A stretch of DNA of 64,000 nucleotides from Fidelibacterota bacterium (GTDB lineage: Bacteria > Pseudomonadota > Alphaproteobacteria > Rhodospirillales > Rhodospirillaceae), in assembly GCA_947475295.1 (NCBI GenBank), contig CANJLF010000008.1:41591-105590 (forward strand), written 5' to 3'. The translations under genes and the position numbers were made by a program. Below, one piece after another: positions 55,163 through 64,000 of this stretch (its first letter is position 1; each line of letters opens with the position of its first letter). Below the pieces are notes generated by a model that was not told the DNA's origin, did not search any database, and saw only the letters and a list, made by a program, of their open reading frames with translations.

Positions 55163-57262
55163 TCAGGGTTCAAGATCGTCCGGCGCCTCGGCATCGTCGG
55201 CGTTGACGCCCCGCATCCAGACCCGATCGCCCGTCGAGTCCGCCACCGAGCGCGTCCGAATACCGGCTCTTGTCAGCCACATGGCGACGGCGCCATCCCG
55301 GCGCAAATCGATGACATCGATGATCCGGCCTTCGCGGCAAAGGTCACGGGAGGCGACAACGCTGACAGTAATCTCAGCCGCGCCGCAATCCTCGGCCAAA
55401 GCCGCGGGCGTAAAGGCCAGCAGCGCTTTTTGTCCCTCCCGCGCGAGAATGCAGCCGTCGGCATCGCAAGTTAAGTCCGCCGGCCATTTTTCCGACGATG
55501 CGCCGTAGCGCTCGGTCCAGGCTTCGCGCACGAAGCGCCCCGCTCTGCCCGGCCTCAACACCAGATGGCCGCTGCTGTCGCTGACCGCGAGCACCCGCGC
55601 GGTATCGTCCACCAGAATGTCGGGCGGCGGCGTCAAATAGGGTTGCAGCATCGCCGGTAGGACCGCCACGAGACCTAACCAGCGTTCGCGCCCCCGCCAC
55701 AGACACACGAAGACGACGCCCAGTGTCGCCAGCGCCAAGGCCCAGATCTCCATGGGCGGCACATGGATTTGCGCGGCGGGCCATTTGGCCACCGTGCGCG
55801 CGACGTCGTCCAGAAGTGTCACGCCCACGCCCATCACCCTGAGCGGCACCTCGTCCCAACCCAGCGGCATGAGCAGCAGTCCAAGGATCGCCGCCGGCAT
55901 GATCCACAAACCCGTCAGCGGCACAGCTAAAAGATTGGTGACCGCCGAATAGGTCGGCAGGCGATTGAAGTGATAGGCCGCGAACAAGGATGTCGTCCCG
56001 CCAGCCACGAAGTCCGTCACCACCAAGCCAGCGATGTATAGACCCACGGCGCGCAAGATCCTGAACTGCCCGTCGGCACCGCGCCAGGCGATCCGGAGCC
56101 AAGCCTGCTCGTAAAGCGCCACCAGCGCCAGAACAGCAAGGAATGACATCTGAAAGCTCGCGCCAAATACGGCGTCGGGAAACAGCGCCATGACCGCAAG
56201 CGCCGCCCAGCCGATGGTACGCACCGAGAGCGCCGTGCGGTCGAGAAGAATCGCCGCCATAACAACCGCGATCATCAGAAAAGAGCGCACGGCCGGAACG
56301 CTCATGCCGGAGATCACGAGATAAAATGCTGTTGCCCCAAGCCCCAGCCAGGCGGCAACCTTTTTACTATCGATGCGCAAGGCGATGAAGGGGATCAGCG
56401 CGATCACGCGGCGCACCACGAAAAACACCACGGCCGCCAGCAAGCTCATGTGCACGCCGGAGATCGACAACAGATGGGCGATGCCGGCGACGCGGTAAGC
56501 TTCCTGTAAATCCTCTGGGATGGCGCTTTGCTCGCCGCTCACCAGCGCCGCCGCAACAGCGCCGTCGGCGCCTGGAAGGAAACCGGTGATGCGGTCACTG
56601 ATTGTCCGGCGGAGTGACTCAGCCCAGGCGTGAAAACGCGCGGCAAGTGACAGGCCTTCGGCGCTGCCTTCGGCTTGCCAGCGGCCCACACTGTAGCCAA
56701 CGCCCCCAATACCGCCGAAATAGAGGAAGCGCTGAAACTGAAATCCGTCGGGCATCACCGGCACGGCGGCGGGCCGCACCACGGCGCGCACGCTGATGCG
56801 CTCGCCCACCGCCGGTATCCCGTGCGACGCGGGCACCGTGATGCGCAAGCGCTCGGGTGTCGCGGCCGGTGCAATGTTGGGTAATGCAAACTTGGACACG
56901 ATGATGCGATTGCCGTCGGGGCGCTTCTCCGCGTCCGTCACCACCGCCGACAGCACGAAGGGCCGCGTCTCGCGTTCCAGCAGCGGCGTGCCCACGGCCC
57001 AGGTGCGCAGCTGTGCCGCGCCGTGGCCCAGGCCAATGGCCAGGATAAGATTGGCCGCGAAGGCAACACCGAACACGCTCCGGATCGTTGTCAGAGCGAT
57101 AAGCCCGACCGCAATAATTCCGATGCCTAGCCACGCCGGCGGATCCTTAGCCCAAGCAAAAAACAGCGTGATGCCACCGCCGAAGGCGACCACCAGCCAT
57201 AAAAAAGCCCGGTCAGCCTGACGGAGCAGCGCAGCCCGCAGCATTTCCCCAGCCTTGCTCAC
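55163..57262 (-). CDS. comEC: ComEC/Rec2 family DNA uptake channel
   Basis: ComEC forms the inner-membrane channel for single-stranded DNA during transformation. The 699-residue protein has N-terminal hydrophobic helices with an OB-like DUF4131 segment, then the competence domain with AGIAHLLSISGVHMSLLAA and many helices. The C-terminal soluble part (about 150 residues) has no metallo-beta-lactamase zinc motif such as HxHxDH, a form commonly seen in alphaproteobacteria. No other competence genes lie nearby. It is upstream of the basic peptide/methyltransferase/radical SAM cassette on the same strand. Confidence 0.93.
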   Translation of the reverse strand: MSKAGEMLRAALLRQADRAFLWLVVAFGGGITLFFAWAKDPPAWLGIGIIAVGLIALTTIRSVFGVAFAANLILAIGLGHGAAQLRTWAVGTPLLERETRPFVLSAVVTDAEKRPDGNRIIVSKFALPNIAPAATPERLRITVPASHGIPAVGERISVRAVVRPAAVPVMPDGFQFQRFLYFGGIGGVGYSVGRWQAEGSAEGLSLAARFHAWAESLRRTISDRITGFLPGADGAVAAALVSGEQSAIPEDLQEAYRVAGIAHLLSISGVHMSLLAAVVFFVVRRVIALIPFIALRIDSKKVAAWLGLGATAFYLVISGMSVPAVRSFLMIAVVMAAILLDRTALSVRTIGWAALAVMALFPDAVFGASFQMSFLAVLALVALYEQAWLRIAWRGADGQFRILRAVGLYIAGLVVTDFVAGGTTSLFAAYHFNRLPTYSAVTNLLAVPLTGLWIMPAAILGLLLMPLGWDEVPLRVMGVGVTLLDDVARTVAKWPAAQIHVPPMEIWALALATLGVVFVCLWRGRERWLGLVAVLPAMLQPYLTPPPDILVDDTARVLAVSDSSGHLVLRPGRAGRFVREAWTERYGASSEKWPADLTCDADGCILAREGQKALLAFTPAALAEDCGAAEITVSVVASRDLCREGRIIDVIDLRRDGAVAMWLTRAGIRTRSVADSTGDRVWMRGVNADDAEAPDDLEP

Positions 57263-57609
57263 GTCTCACCGCAATCCGTTTCCTACGCGAACGGAAGTAA
57301 GGGCCCCCAGGAGATGGGAGTCATTTTTTTGCCCGTCCCCGGATTCCCTTACTGTTAGGCTCCCGAGGTTCGCCCTTCGGTGCGTAACTTTCAACGATCT
57401 CTAAATGCCTGTCCGTTCGCGCGACGATCCCCCGGCGGATCATCAGATTACCCCGCCAAATGACCCCCAAGCCACTGAAATGCCGCTTCTCTTGGCTTAA
57501 TTCGCGATAACGGAATCAATCTCAGAGGTTTATTTGAAGCCGGAGGGAATAATCTAGATCAAACCACCGTCATACATAGGTTGCCGCGATTCAGCCAACG
57601 GGGGGAACT
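57263..57609. other. Divergent spacer between comEC and the CHRD-autotransporter gene
   Basis: These 347 bases have no gene that I can support. The right end carries the ribosome site (GGGGGGAAC) of the autotransporter gene. No SOS box or clear palindrome was found. Confidence 0.4.
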
Positions 57610-59226
57610 ATGCAAAGGCGTTTCAGGATTCTCATTATCGGCGCTACGTTTCTTATGGGATTACCACCCGCTCACGCGCAGATTTATAAGGTGACGCTGT
57701 CCGGCCAAAATGAGATTCCGCCGGCCGCCACGACGGGCACGGGTTCGGGCATCGTCACGCTGAATAGTGTCATGCACGAAATGCGGGTCATTGAAAGTTT
57801 CAGCGGCTTGGTCGGAGCCACAACCGCCTCGCATATCCATTGCTGCGCCGTGCAACCGGTCAATGCCGGCGTTGCGACGACGACGCCTACGTTCCCTGGT
57901 TTTCCCGTGGGCGTGACCAGCGGTTCAATGAATCGCACATACGATATGTCACTGGCGACCACATGGAACGCGCCCTTTCTGACCGCGAACGGCACACCCG
58001 CCGGAGCGGAAGCCGCCATGATCGCCGGCCTCGCCGCCGGGCGGGCATACCTGAACGTCCACACCGCTGCATTTCCCGGCGGAGAGTTGCGTGGCTTTTT
58101 CGTATTGAATGTGTTCGCCGCGAATACCGCGCTGACTCAAGGTGCGAGGAACGCAGCGACTGTCCTCGATTCATTGGGCGCAGGTACAGGCGTCCTCTCG
58201 GATGCGCTGGTATCGCTCGCGTCCATGGCGGCCGCGCCACAGGCCGCGGCATTGGAAAACGCGACCCCTTCTCCGTCGCGCGGCGTGCGTCTTGTCACGT
58301 CCGAAATGGTCAACACCACGTTCGATCAGGCGAGCGCGCGCCTTGACGGCTATCGGCTCGCGGGCAGTAGCCGATTGGGGGCTCTGCCCGACCAGGGAGA
58401 CAACGGCGTTTGGGCCACCATAAACGGCGTCAACAGCATCCAGGGTCAGTCGGGCGGATTTGCGGGCTACAGGAATAACGGATACGGCCTGGCCGGCGGC
58501 TATGATCGGCAGTTGCAGCCGGATCTCAATATCGGCGCTGCGGTCAGCTATTCCCGGGCATCGTTGGCCTATCGCGGTCAGTCGATCGGAGACAGTGCCG
58601 ATATCAGAAGTACGCAGCTGTCGCTCTATGGGTCTCAGGACTTGGGCCGCGTATATCTCGACGGGATGGCGGCGTATGGCTGGCAGAAGTACAAGAGCAC
58701 CCGCAACGGCGGCGTTACCGGTACCGCCGCCGGCGCCTACAGCGGCCAACTATGGGGGGTGCGTGTCGGCGGCGGTATGCCGTTCGCGGTATTGTCCAAC
58801 GCCCTGATCACGCCGCAAGCGCACCTCGATTGGAATAGCGTCAAGCAGGATGCCTATCGTGAAACCAGCGGCGGCCCATTGGCGCTGGCGGTCGCGGCAA
58901 AAACCGCAGACAGGTTCCAGAGCAGCCTGGGTGCGCAAGTAGACTTCGCCGCCGACACGGCCGTATTCAAGGGACGGCCATACCTGCGCGCCACCTGGCA
59001 CCATGAATTTAAAAACGATGGCCTAGACACGTCCGCGAGCTTTGTCTCAGGAGGAGCCAGTTTTGTCACGCCTGGGCAAAAACTGGACGGTGACACCGTT
59101 ACGGTCGGTGTCGGCCTCAACTTTTACGCCCGGAACGCTTTTTCCGCCGCGCTTACGTACGATGGAACCTTGGGTAAGTCCTACCAATCCCAAGTCCTAG
59201 CGGCCAGGGCGCGTTGGACATTCTGA
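57610..59226 (+). CDS. CHRD domain-autotransporter beta-barrel fusion
   Basis: This 538-residue protein has a signal peptide (ILIIGATFLMGLPPAHAQ), then a CHRD (chordin-like) domain (YKVTLSGQNEIPPAATTGTGSG to about GGELRGFFVLNVF, with the conserved SHIHC and YLNVHTAAFPGGELRG motifs). A short linker leads into an autotransporter-type beta-barrel of about 270 residues that ends in Phe (ARARWTF), the usual outer-membrane assembly signal. The passenger is therefore a single CHRD domain displayed on the cell surface. CHRD function in bacteria is unknown. The start ATG is preceded by GGGGGGAAC. Confidence 0.9.
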   Translation: MQRRFRILIIGATFLMGLPPAHAQIYKVTLSGQNEIPPAATTGTGSGIVTLNSVMHEMRVIESFSGLVGATTASHIHCCAVQPVNAGVATTTPTFPGFPVGVTSGSMNRTYDMSLATTWNAPFLTANGTPAGAEAAMIAGLAAGRAYLNVHTAAFPGGELRGFFVLNVFAANTALTQGARNAATVLDSLGAGTGVLSDALVSLASMAAAPQAAALENATPSPSRGVRLVTSEMVNTTFDQASARLDGYRLAGSSRLGALPDQGDNGVWATINGVNSIQGQSGGFAGYRNNGYGLAGGYDRQLQPDLNIGAAVSYSRASLAYRGQSIGDSADIRSTQLSLYGSQDLGRVYLDGMAAYGWQKYKSTRNGGVTGTAAGAYSGQLWGVRVGGGMPFAVLSNALITPQAHLDWNSVKQDAYRETSGGPLALAVAAKTADRFQSSLGAQVDFAADTAVFKGRPYLRATWHHEFKNDGLDTSASFVSGGASFVTPGQKLDGDTVTVGVGLNFYARNAFSAALTYDGTLGKSYQSQVLAARARWTF

Positions 59227-59405
59227 GCAGCGGCGGCTTGGGGCGCGGGAGGCGTCGGTCATTGCCTCCCCTGATGGCTCCGCACCGAAGGCCACCACCA
59301 GCCATATGCTAGGCCAAGCGCTGCCGTCGGAAAGCAGCGGCGTCTTGCCCACCGGGCTGCGCCTGCGATAGACAGGTCTAAGCTAGCCTGCCTTTGGAGG
59401 CTTCC

Positions 59406-60026
59406 ATTAATATCTTCGGCGCATTCCCCACTCCGCTGGGCCTTGTTTCCTTAGGCCGCGGCCTGACCGAAGCCGAGCGGAGCTTTCTGTTGAACCTACC
59501 GCTAGGCCCCCATCGCGGCGCGGGCGCGACCGGCAGCAGTTTGAACAGCCGAGTCCTAGACGATCCCATCCTTGGCAACTTGCGGGAATTCATCACCGCC
59601 TCGCTACGGCACTATTTCGACGAAACCTTCAAGCCGGCGACAAACGTCAGTTTGAAGATCACGCAATCCTGGACAAACTACGCCCAGCCCGGCCAATTCC
59701 ATTCCAAACACAACCACCCCAACTCGCTGGTCAGCGGGGTTTTCTATGTCAGCGCCCAGAAGGAGGAGGACAGCATCTTCTTCTTCAAGGACGCCTATGA
59801 GCGGCTCGCCATTCCCGCCCGCGAGATCAACGCCTTCACGTCGTCCATCAGTCGCGTTCCCGTGGGCACCGGCGATCTGGTGCTGTTTCCCTCGGCCCTG
59901 CCCCACGGCGTCGAGCCGACCACATCCAAGAAAACCCGGGTCAGCTTGTCCTTCAATACCTTCCCGGAAGGCGTTCTCGGCGACGAGCGAATACTCGCCG
60001 GGCTCACCATTGGTACCGTGAGATAA
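59406..60026 (+). CDS. 2OG-Fe(II) oxygenase family protein (TIGR02466 type)
   Basis: This is a likely iron- and 2-oxoglutarate-dependent dioxygenase of about 206 residues. It has the iron-binding HSKHNHPNSLVSGVFYVSA segment (His-x-His type), a later His in LPHGVEP, and FPTPLGLVSLGRGL near the start. The substrate is unknown. GGAGG at 59396-59400 is five bases upstream of an ATT codon at 59406, which best fits family N-termini; a TTG at 59394 has no ribosome site and overlaps the GGAGG. The stop and fold are secure, the start is uncertain. Confidence 0.85.
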   Translation: MNIFGAFPTPLGLVSLGRGLTEAERSFLLNLPLGPHRGAGATGSSLNSRVLDDPILGNLREFITASLRHYFDETFKPATNVSLKITQSWTNYAQPGQFHSKHNHPNSLVSGVFYVSAQKEEDSIFFFKDAYERLAIPAREINAFTSSISRVPVGTGDLVLFPSALPHGVEPTTSKKTRVSLSFNTFPEGVLGDERILAGLTIGTVR

Positions 60027-60108
60027 GATGGGGAGATAAGCAGCCCGGCTTTACGGCGCTGCCCACTGTGCTAAACCATGCGCCCACTTTGGAAAATGCG
60101 CGCACCCC

Positions 60109-61539
60109 ATGACCGTCGTTACCCGTTTTGCCCCCTCGCCCACGGGCTATCTGCATATCGGCGGCGTCCGTACGGCGCTGTTCAATTATCTCTATGCCAA
60201 ACACACGGGCGGCAAATTCCTGCTGCGCATTGAAGATACCGACCGCGCGCGCTCGACGCCGGAAGCTGTGGACGCCATCATCGCCGGCCTGCGCTGGATC
60301 GGCCTCGATTGGGATGGCGAAACCGTGTTTCAGTTCGCCCGCGCCGACCGCCACCGCGCCGCCGCCGAGCAACTGCTGACCGAAGGCAAAGCGTACAAAT
60401 GCTACGCGACGGCCGAAGAGCTCAACGCCATGCGCGAGGAGCAAAAGGCAAAAGGGTTACAGCCACGCTACGATGGCCGCTGGCGCGACAAAGCGCCCTC
60501 GAACAGCCACGCCGGCACGCCCTATGCGGTGCGCTTCAAAGCGCCGCAAGAAGGTGAGACCGTGATCCACGACCTGGTGCAAGGCCCGGTCACGGTCGCC
60601 AATGCGCAGCTGGACGATATGATTCTGCTGCGGTCCGACGGCACGCCGACCTACATGCTGTCCGTTGTGGTGGACGATATCGACATGAACATCACCCACG
60701 TCATCCGCGGCGATGATCACCTCAACAACGCATTCCGCCAACTGCAGTTAATCCGCGCCCTGGGCCATCCAGAGCCGATCTACGCGCACATCCCCCTAAT
60801 TCACGGCGCCGATGGAACCAAACTGTCCAAGCGTCACGGAGCTGTGGGAGTCGAGTTTTACCGTGACCACGGCTTTTTGCCCGAGACTTTGCGCAATTAC
60901 CTCATCCGTCTTGGCTGGAGCCACGGCGACGATGAAATTATTTCCGATGATCAAGCTATCGCCTGGTTTGACATCGTCGACGTCAACCGCGGCGCAGCGC
61001 GCTTCGACATGGACAAGCTGACCCATCTCAACGGCCACTACATTCGCAACACGGCCGATCAACGCCTAGTCGATCTGGTGCTGCCGCGATTGAACGCCTT
61101 AACGCCACAACAGCAGCAGTGGCTGCTGGCCGCCATGCCGGAGTTAAAACAGCGCGCAAAGACCCTGGTCGAACTGGCGGAGAACGCGAGAACCTATGTC
61201 TCGGCTCCCACCGATTTCGATCCCAAGGCCATGCAGGTCCTGACCGGCCAAGGTCCCCTCACCTTTGCTATTGCGGCCGCTGACCTGATAGCCAGCCCGG
61301 CCTGGACCGTGCAAACGGCGCCCGATCCACAGGCCATCGAGGCCTGGGCCCGCGACTATGTGGCCCAGAAAGGCGTGAAGCTGGGTGAGCTTATGGGCCA
61401 ATACCGGGCCGCCTTAACCGGGCGGACGGTGTCGCCGTCAGTTTTCCATATGTTTCATACTCTCGGAAAGGCGGAGGTCGAGCACCGTTTCCGCTTGGCG
61501 CAGAAAGCCGCGGAAACCGGGGCAAAACCCGGCGCTTAG
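60109..61539 (+). CDS. gltX: Glutamate-tRNA ligase
   Basis: GltX charges tRNA-Glu (and possibly tRNA-Gln, as in many alphaproteobacteria). The 476-residue class I synthetase has the HIGH motif as PSPTGYLHIGG, the KMSKS motif as GTKLSKRHGAVG, and RFDMDKLTHLNGHYI with the C-terminal anticodon-binding helical domain. It is full length. It is followed by gltA after about 190 bases. Confidence 0.97.
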   Translation: MTVVTRFAPSPTGYLHIGGVRTALFNYLYAKHTGGKFLLRIEDTDRARSTPEAVDAIIAGLRWIGLDWDGETVFQFARADRHRAAAEQLLTEGKAYKCYATAEELNAMREEQKAKGLQPRYDGRWRDKAPSNSHAGTPYAVRFKAPQEGETVIHDLVQGPVTVANAQLDDMILLRSDGTPTYMLSVVVDDIDMNITHVIRGDDHLNNAFRQLQLIRALGHPEPIYAHIPLIHGADGTKLSKRHGAVGVEFYRDHGFLPETLRNYLIRLGWSHGDDEIISDDQAIAWFDIVDVNRGAARFDMDKLTHLNGHYIRNTADQRLVDLVLPRLNALTPQQQQWLLAAMPELKQRAKTLVELAENARTYVSAPTDFDPKAMQVLTGQGPLTFAIAAADLIASPAWTVQTAPDPQAIEAWARDYVAQKGVKLGELMGQYRAALTGRTVSPSVFHMFHTLGKAEVEHRFRLAQKAAETGAKPGA

Positions 61540-61628
61540 CGCTCTTAAGGCCTTCTCAGCCCAAAAAATCCGATAGATGAAATTTGTCACATTAGGGCTA
61601 ATTCGCTGGGACGGCGGCCCGGGTATCA

Positions 61629-61658
61629 TTGATTTGCCTGCATTTTCTAAGCTATAAG
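61629..61658 (+). promoter_or_regulatory. Candidate gltA promoter
   Basis: TTGATT (61629-61634) and TATAAG (61653-61658), 18 bases apart, fit a sigma-70-type promoter about 70 bases upstream of the gltA start codon. This is weak evidence based on sequence match and position. Confidence 0.4.
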
Positions 61659-61728
61659 CGGTGCAGCATAAGGGCGTCCCGTTGGGACTTGCGGAGGGGA
61701 CGGCCGCAACAAGGAAGGGACTCAAATC

Positions 61729-63024
61729 GTGGCAAAAACAGTAACCCTGAAGGACGATCAGACCGGCAAGACCTGGAAGTTCCCGGTCCTTAGTGGCACG
61801 ACCGGGCCGGACGTTGTGGATATCCGGAAGTTCTACGCCGAAACCGATATGTTCACGTACGACCCCGGTTATACCTCGACGGGCAGCTGCGAATCCAAAA
61901 TCACCTACATCGACGGCGACAAGGGTGTGCTTTTGCACCGCGGCTACGCCATCGAAGACTTGGCCGAGAAGTGTAACTTCGAGGAAGTCGCCTATCTGAT
62001 GCTGAACGGCGAATTGCCGAACCCCAAAGAGAAGAAAACCTTCGAGCGCGACATCACGTATCACACGATGTTGCACGAACAACTGCACAGCTTCTATTCG
62101 GGCTTCCGCCGCGACGGCCATCCCATGGCGGTCATGTGCGGCGTGGTCGGTGCGCTGTCGGCCTTCTATCACGACAGCTTGGACATCACGAATCCGGACC
62201 ACCGCAAGATCTCGTCCTTCCGGCTGATCGCCAAGATGCCGACGATCGCGGCTTGGGCTTACAAATATTCGCTCGGTCAGCCCTTCATCTACCCGCGCAA
62301 CGATTTGGGCTACGCCGAAAACTTCCTTTACATGATGTTCGCGACACCGTGCGAGGACTACGAAGTCAATCCGATCCTGGCCAAAGCCATGGATCGCATC
62401 CTGATCCTGCACGCCGATCACGAACAGAATGCGTCGACCTCGACCGTGCGTCTCGCCGGTTCGTCGGGTGCCAATCCGTTTGCCTGTATCGCCGCCGGCA
62501 TCGCTTCGCTGTGGGGCCCTGCCCACGGCGGCGCCAACGAAGCCGTGCTCAACATGCTGAAGGAAATCGGCGACAAGAAGCGCATCCCCGAGTACGTCAA
62601 GCGCGCCAAGGACAAGAACGACAACTTCCGCCTCATGGGCTTCGGCCACCGCGTGTACAAAAACTATGATCCGCGCGCGCGTATCATGGCGCGCACTTGC
62701 AGCGAAGTGCTGTCGGAGCTGAAGATCAAGAACAACGCGCTGCTCGATATCGCCGTGGAGTTGGAGCGCATCGCCCTCGAAGACGACTACTTCATCGAGA
62801 AGAAGCTCTATCCCAACGTCGATTTCTATTCGGGCATCATCTTCCAGGCCATGGGCATTCCGGTGACGATGTTCACCGCCCTGTTCGCCCTCGCCCGCAC
62901 CGTCGGCTGGATTTCCCAGTGGCGCGAGATGATCGAGGACCCGCAGCAGAAAATCGGCCGCCCGCGCCAGCTCTATACCGGCCAGGTCAAACGCAAGTTC
63001 GTGCCCTTGGTAAAACGGAAATAA
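61729..63024 (+). CDS. gltA: Citrate synthase
   Basis: Citrate synthase condenses acetyl-CoA and oxaloacetate in the TCA cycle, using the acetyl-CoA made by the PDH operon in this window. The 431-residue protein starts with GTG at 61729 (AAGGAAGGGA upstream) and opens [20 protein letters not shown]. It has [33 protein letters not shown], and the catalytic region [15 protein letters not shown], with an Asp in ALEDDYF. It ends before a strong terminator. It is the type II hexameric form. Confidence 0.98.
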   Translation: MAKTVTLKDDQTGKTWKFPVLSGTTGPDVVDIRKFYAETDMFTYDPGYTSTGSCESKITYIDGDKGVLLHRGYAIEDLAEKCNFEEVAYLMLNGELPNPKEKKTFERDITYHTMLHEQLHSFYSGFRRDGHPMAVMCGVVGALSAFYHDSLDITNPDHRKISSFRLIAKMPTIAAWAYKYSLGQPFIYPRNDLGYAENFLYMMFATPCEDYEVNPILAKAMDRILILHADHEQNASTSTVRLAGSSGANPFACIAAGIASLWGPAHGGANEAVLNMLKEIGDKKRIPEYVKRAKDKNDNFRLMGFGHRVYKNYDPRARIMARTCSEVLSELKIKNNALLDIAVELERIALEDDYFIEKKLYPNVDFYSGIIFQAMGIPVTMFTALFALARTVGWISQWREMIEDPQQKIGRPRQLYTGQVKRKFVPLVKRK

Positions 63025-63045
63025 ATCCGCCGTCGGCGGCTTTCG

Positions 63046-63077
63046 AAAACGGCGCTGGAGCACTCCAGCGCCGTTTT
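63046..63077 (+). terminator. Intrinsic terminator of gltA
   Basis: A 15-base perfect stem (AAAACGGCGCTGGAG at 63046-63060 with its complement at 63063-63077, two-base loop) runs into a T-tract 22 bases after the gltA stop. Confidence 0.9.
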
Positions 63078-63330
63078 TGTTTTAGGGGGCGGGCGTAGCC
63101 CGTAACCGAGGTTACATCGATGGCGGCACGTAGCGTTCAAGACAAGAATAGACAGCGGCTCGGTATGGCAATCGCGCGCATCATATATTGACGCATTTCA
63201 GTGCGATCATGCGGCACCGATTTCCGTCGCGCGTTCCGTTTGCACCGCAGCAACAAACCGTCCCGCGGAACTTCGAAACCACAATCATAAAAGTCTATAC
63301 AATTCTCGATCACCCTTGCGGGATCGGTCT

Positions 63331-63449
63331 CATGTACGTACAATCTTTTTTGGGACCGTCCTTCAAAGAAGTCTGCGAAACGGAGAACCCCCTTCTTCGC
63401 CAGCAGATGCAAAACCGGCCACCGGCCTGATCCCGGTGGCCGGTGTTTT
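63331..63449 (+). other. Unassigned short unit ending in a strong terminator
   Basis: A 12-base perfect stem (ACCGGCCACCGG at 63414-63425 with its complement at 63433-63444) followed by GTTTT closes a stretch with no annotated gene. A 32-codon frame from ATG 63331 (MYVQSFLGPSFKEVCETENP onward) ends inside the stem at 63430. Either a very small protein or a small RNA transcript could end here; the start of transcription is unclear. Confidence 0.35.
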
Positions 63450-63809
63450 CATTTTTAGAGGTGTCTAATTGCGCTGACCCTGGGGGCTAACCATGGTCGC
63501 CTTTCAAAGCGATTTTGCGATATCGCGCTTGCATACACTCTTTAATATTCGTACTTTGTTTGCGGGAGAGTCCAGGTGCGATTGCGCCTACGGGCCTTAA
63601 GCGGCGAACGTTTTTTTATAAGCGTACAGTGCAACCAATGTGTTGCTTTTGAGGAGGAGACGCGCAAGCGGCTTGCTTATGCGTCTGAATAAGGGAACTG
63701 CGTTTTCAGCGACCAGGCGTTTTCGCGTTGTCCGGAAAAGACAGAGCGGGAAAGCACGTGCCCGTGTCGCGACAGAAATTGCGCCATTTTTTGCCTATAG
63801 GGGGATCAT
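63450..63809. other. Leader region of the TonB-dependent receptor gene
   Basis: These 360 bases show no credible gene. GAGGAGGAGAC near 63650 looks like a ribosome site but is followed by no useful frame. TAGGGGGATCAT at the end is the ribosome site of the receptor gene. No Fur-box-like palindrome was recognised. Confidence 0.4.
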
Positions 63810-64000
63810 ATGAGCTCAGTCACCACAGTTAAGTCGGTTCGGGCGCGTGCGCTGACCACCGTCAGCAGCGTCGCGCTTGCTGCTCACTCTTTCCTGAGCG
63901 GCTACGCTGCTTACGCCGCTGAGGCCGACCAAGCTGCCGCCGTTGAAGAAGTCGTCGTCACCGGTTCGCGCATCACGCGCGAAGGTTACGAAGCCCCGAC
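63810..64000 (+). CDS. TonB-dependent receptor, N-terminal part (cut by window edge)
   Basis: The frame opens with ATG 63810 (GGGGGA upstream) and runs to the right edge (about 63 codons). It has a signal peptide (SVALAAHSFLSGYAAYAAEA) followed by the TonB-box and plug start EEVVVTGSRITREGYEAP, typical of outer-membrane active transporters of the alphaproteobacterial type. The ligand cannot be inferred without the barrel. Confidence 0.9.
   Translation, partial: MSSVTTVKSVRARALTTVSSVALAAHSFLSGYAAYAAEADQAAAVEEVVVTGSRITREGYEAP

Noticed and set aside
55163..55650. Truncation of ComEC because it lacks the metallo-beta-lactamase motif
   Set aside because: The C-terminal soluble part is present with a normal stop; the form without zinc motif is common in alphaproteobacteria.
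61438..63063. Long open frame antisense to citrate synthase
   Set aside because: It covers gltA exactly and has no family features; the sense strand encodes an intact enzyme.

Overview
The window reads as a chromosomal segment of a high-GC alphaproteobacterium. The supporting evidence is gene order typical of that class: recO-era-rnc-lepB / acpS-pdxJ / rel-rpoZ; pdhA-pdhB(lipoyl-E1beta)-pdhC-lpd-lipA-coq10; eno-kdsA-pyrG-secG-tpiA-ppiD-trpE; trpGDC-moaC-moeA-lexA; comEC-gltX-gltA. An SOS box of the alphaproteobacterial type (GAAC-N7-GAAC) precedes lexA, and a TonB-dependent receptor with a VEEVVVTGSRI-type plug start lies at the right edge. I cannot name the genus; the content fits free-living Rhodospirillales, Micropepsales or Caulobacterales-like lineages. 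No tRNA, rRNA, IS element, prophage or CRISPR array was seen.

Layout. 1-12 kb (minus strand) carries DNA repair, RNA processing, secretion and stringent response genes: recO (cut by the edge), a small membrane protein, era, rnc, lepB, a response regulator with a broken hybrid histidine kinase, acpS, pdxJ, a DUF2062 protein, rel, rpoZ and folK. 12-16 kb holds udgB, a GNAT acetyltransferase, an exported glutathione peroxidase, a sulfite-oxidase-fold enzyme, smpB and dapA. 16-22 kb holds envelope genes: a soluble lytic transglycosylase, a bactofilin/M23 endopeptidase pair, pgpA and cinA. 22-28.5 kb is the pyruvate dehydrogenase and lipoate operon. 28.5-39 kb holds ftsB, eno, a Tat-type aldo/keto reductase homologue, a YqhA-family protein, kdsA, a Sel1 protein, pyrG, secG, tpiA and ppiD, with two composite palindromes between pyrG and secG.

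39-52.6 kb holds trpE, a divergent polysaccharide deacetylase on the opposite strand, trpGDC, moaC, moeA, a DUF1428 protein, an RND efflux operon with an extra low-GC secreted protein, and lexA. 52.6-57.3 kb holds two small proteins, a compact three-gene cassette (a Lys-rich 59-residue protein with a Gly-rich tail, a methyltransferase and a radical SAM protein), and comEC. 57.3-64 kb holds a CHRD-autotransporter fusion, a 2OG-Fe(II) oxygenase, gltX, gltA and the start of a TonB-dependent receptor.

Most of the window is housekeeping. The items that deserve a second look are: a hybrid kinase carrying both an in-frame stop and a 30-bp tandem duplication; two genes (lepB and the 2OG oxygenase) whose best start appears to be ATT; the paired palindromes at the secG end; the basic peptide/methyltransferase/radical-SAM cassette; the CHRD-autotransporter fusion; and an exported aldo/keto reductase homologue that has lost two residues of its catalytic tetrad.
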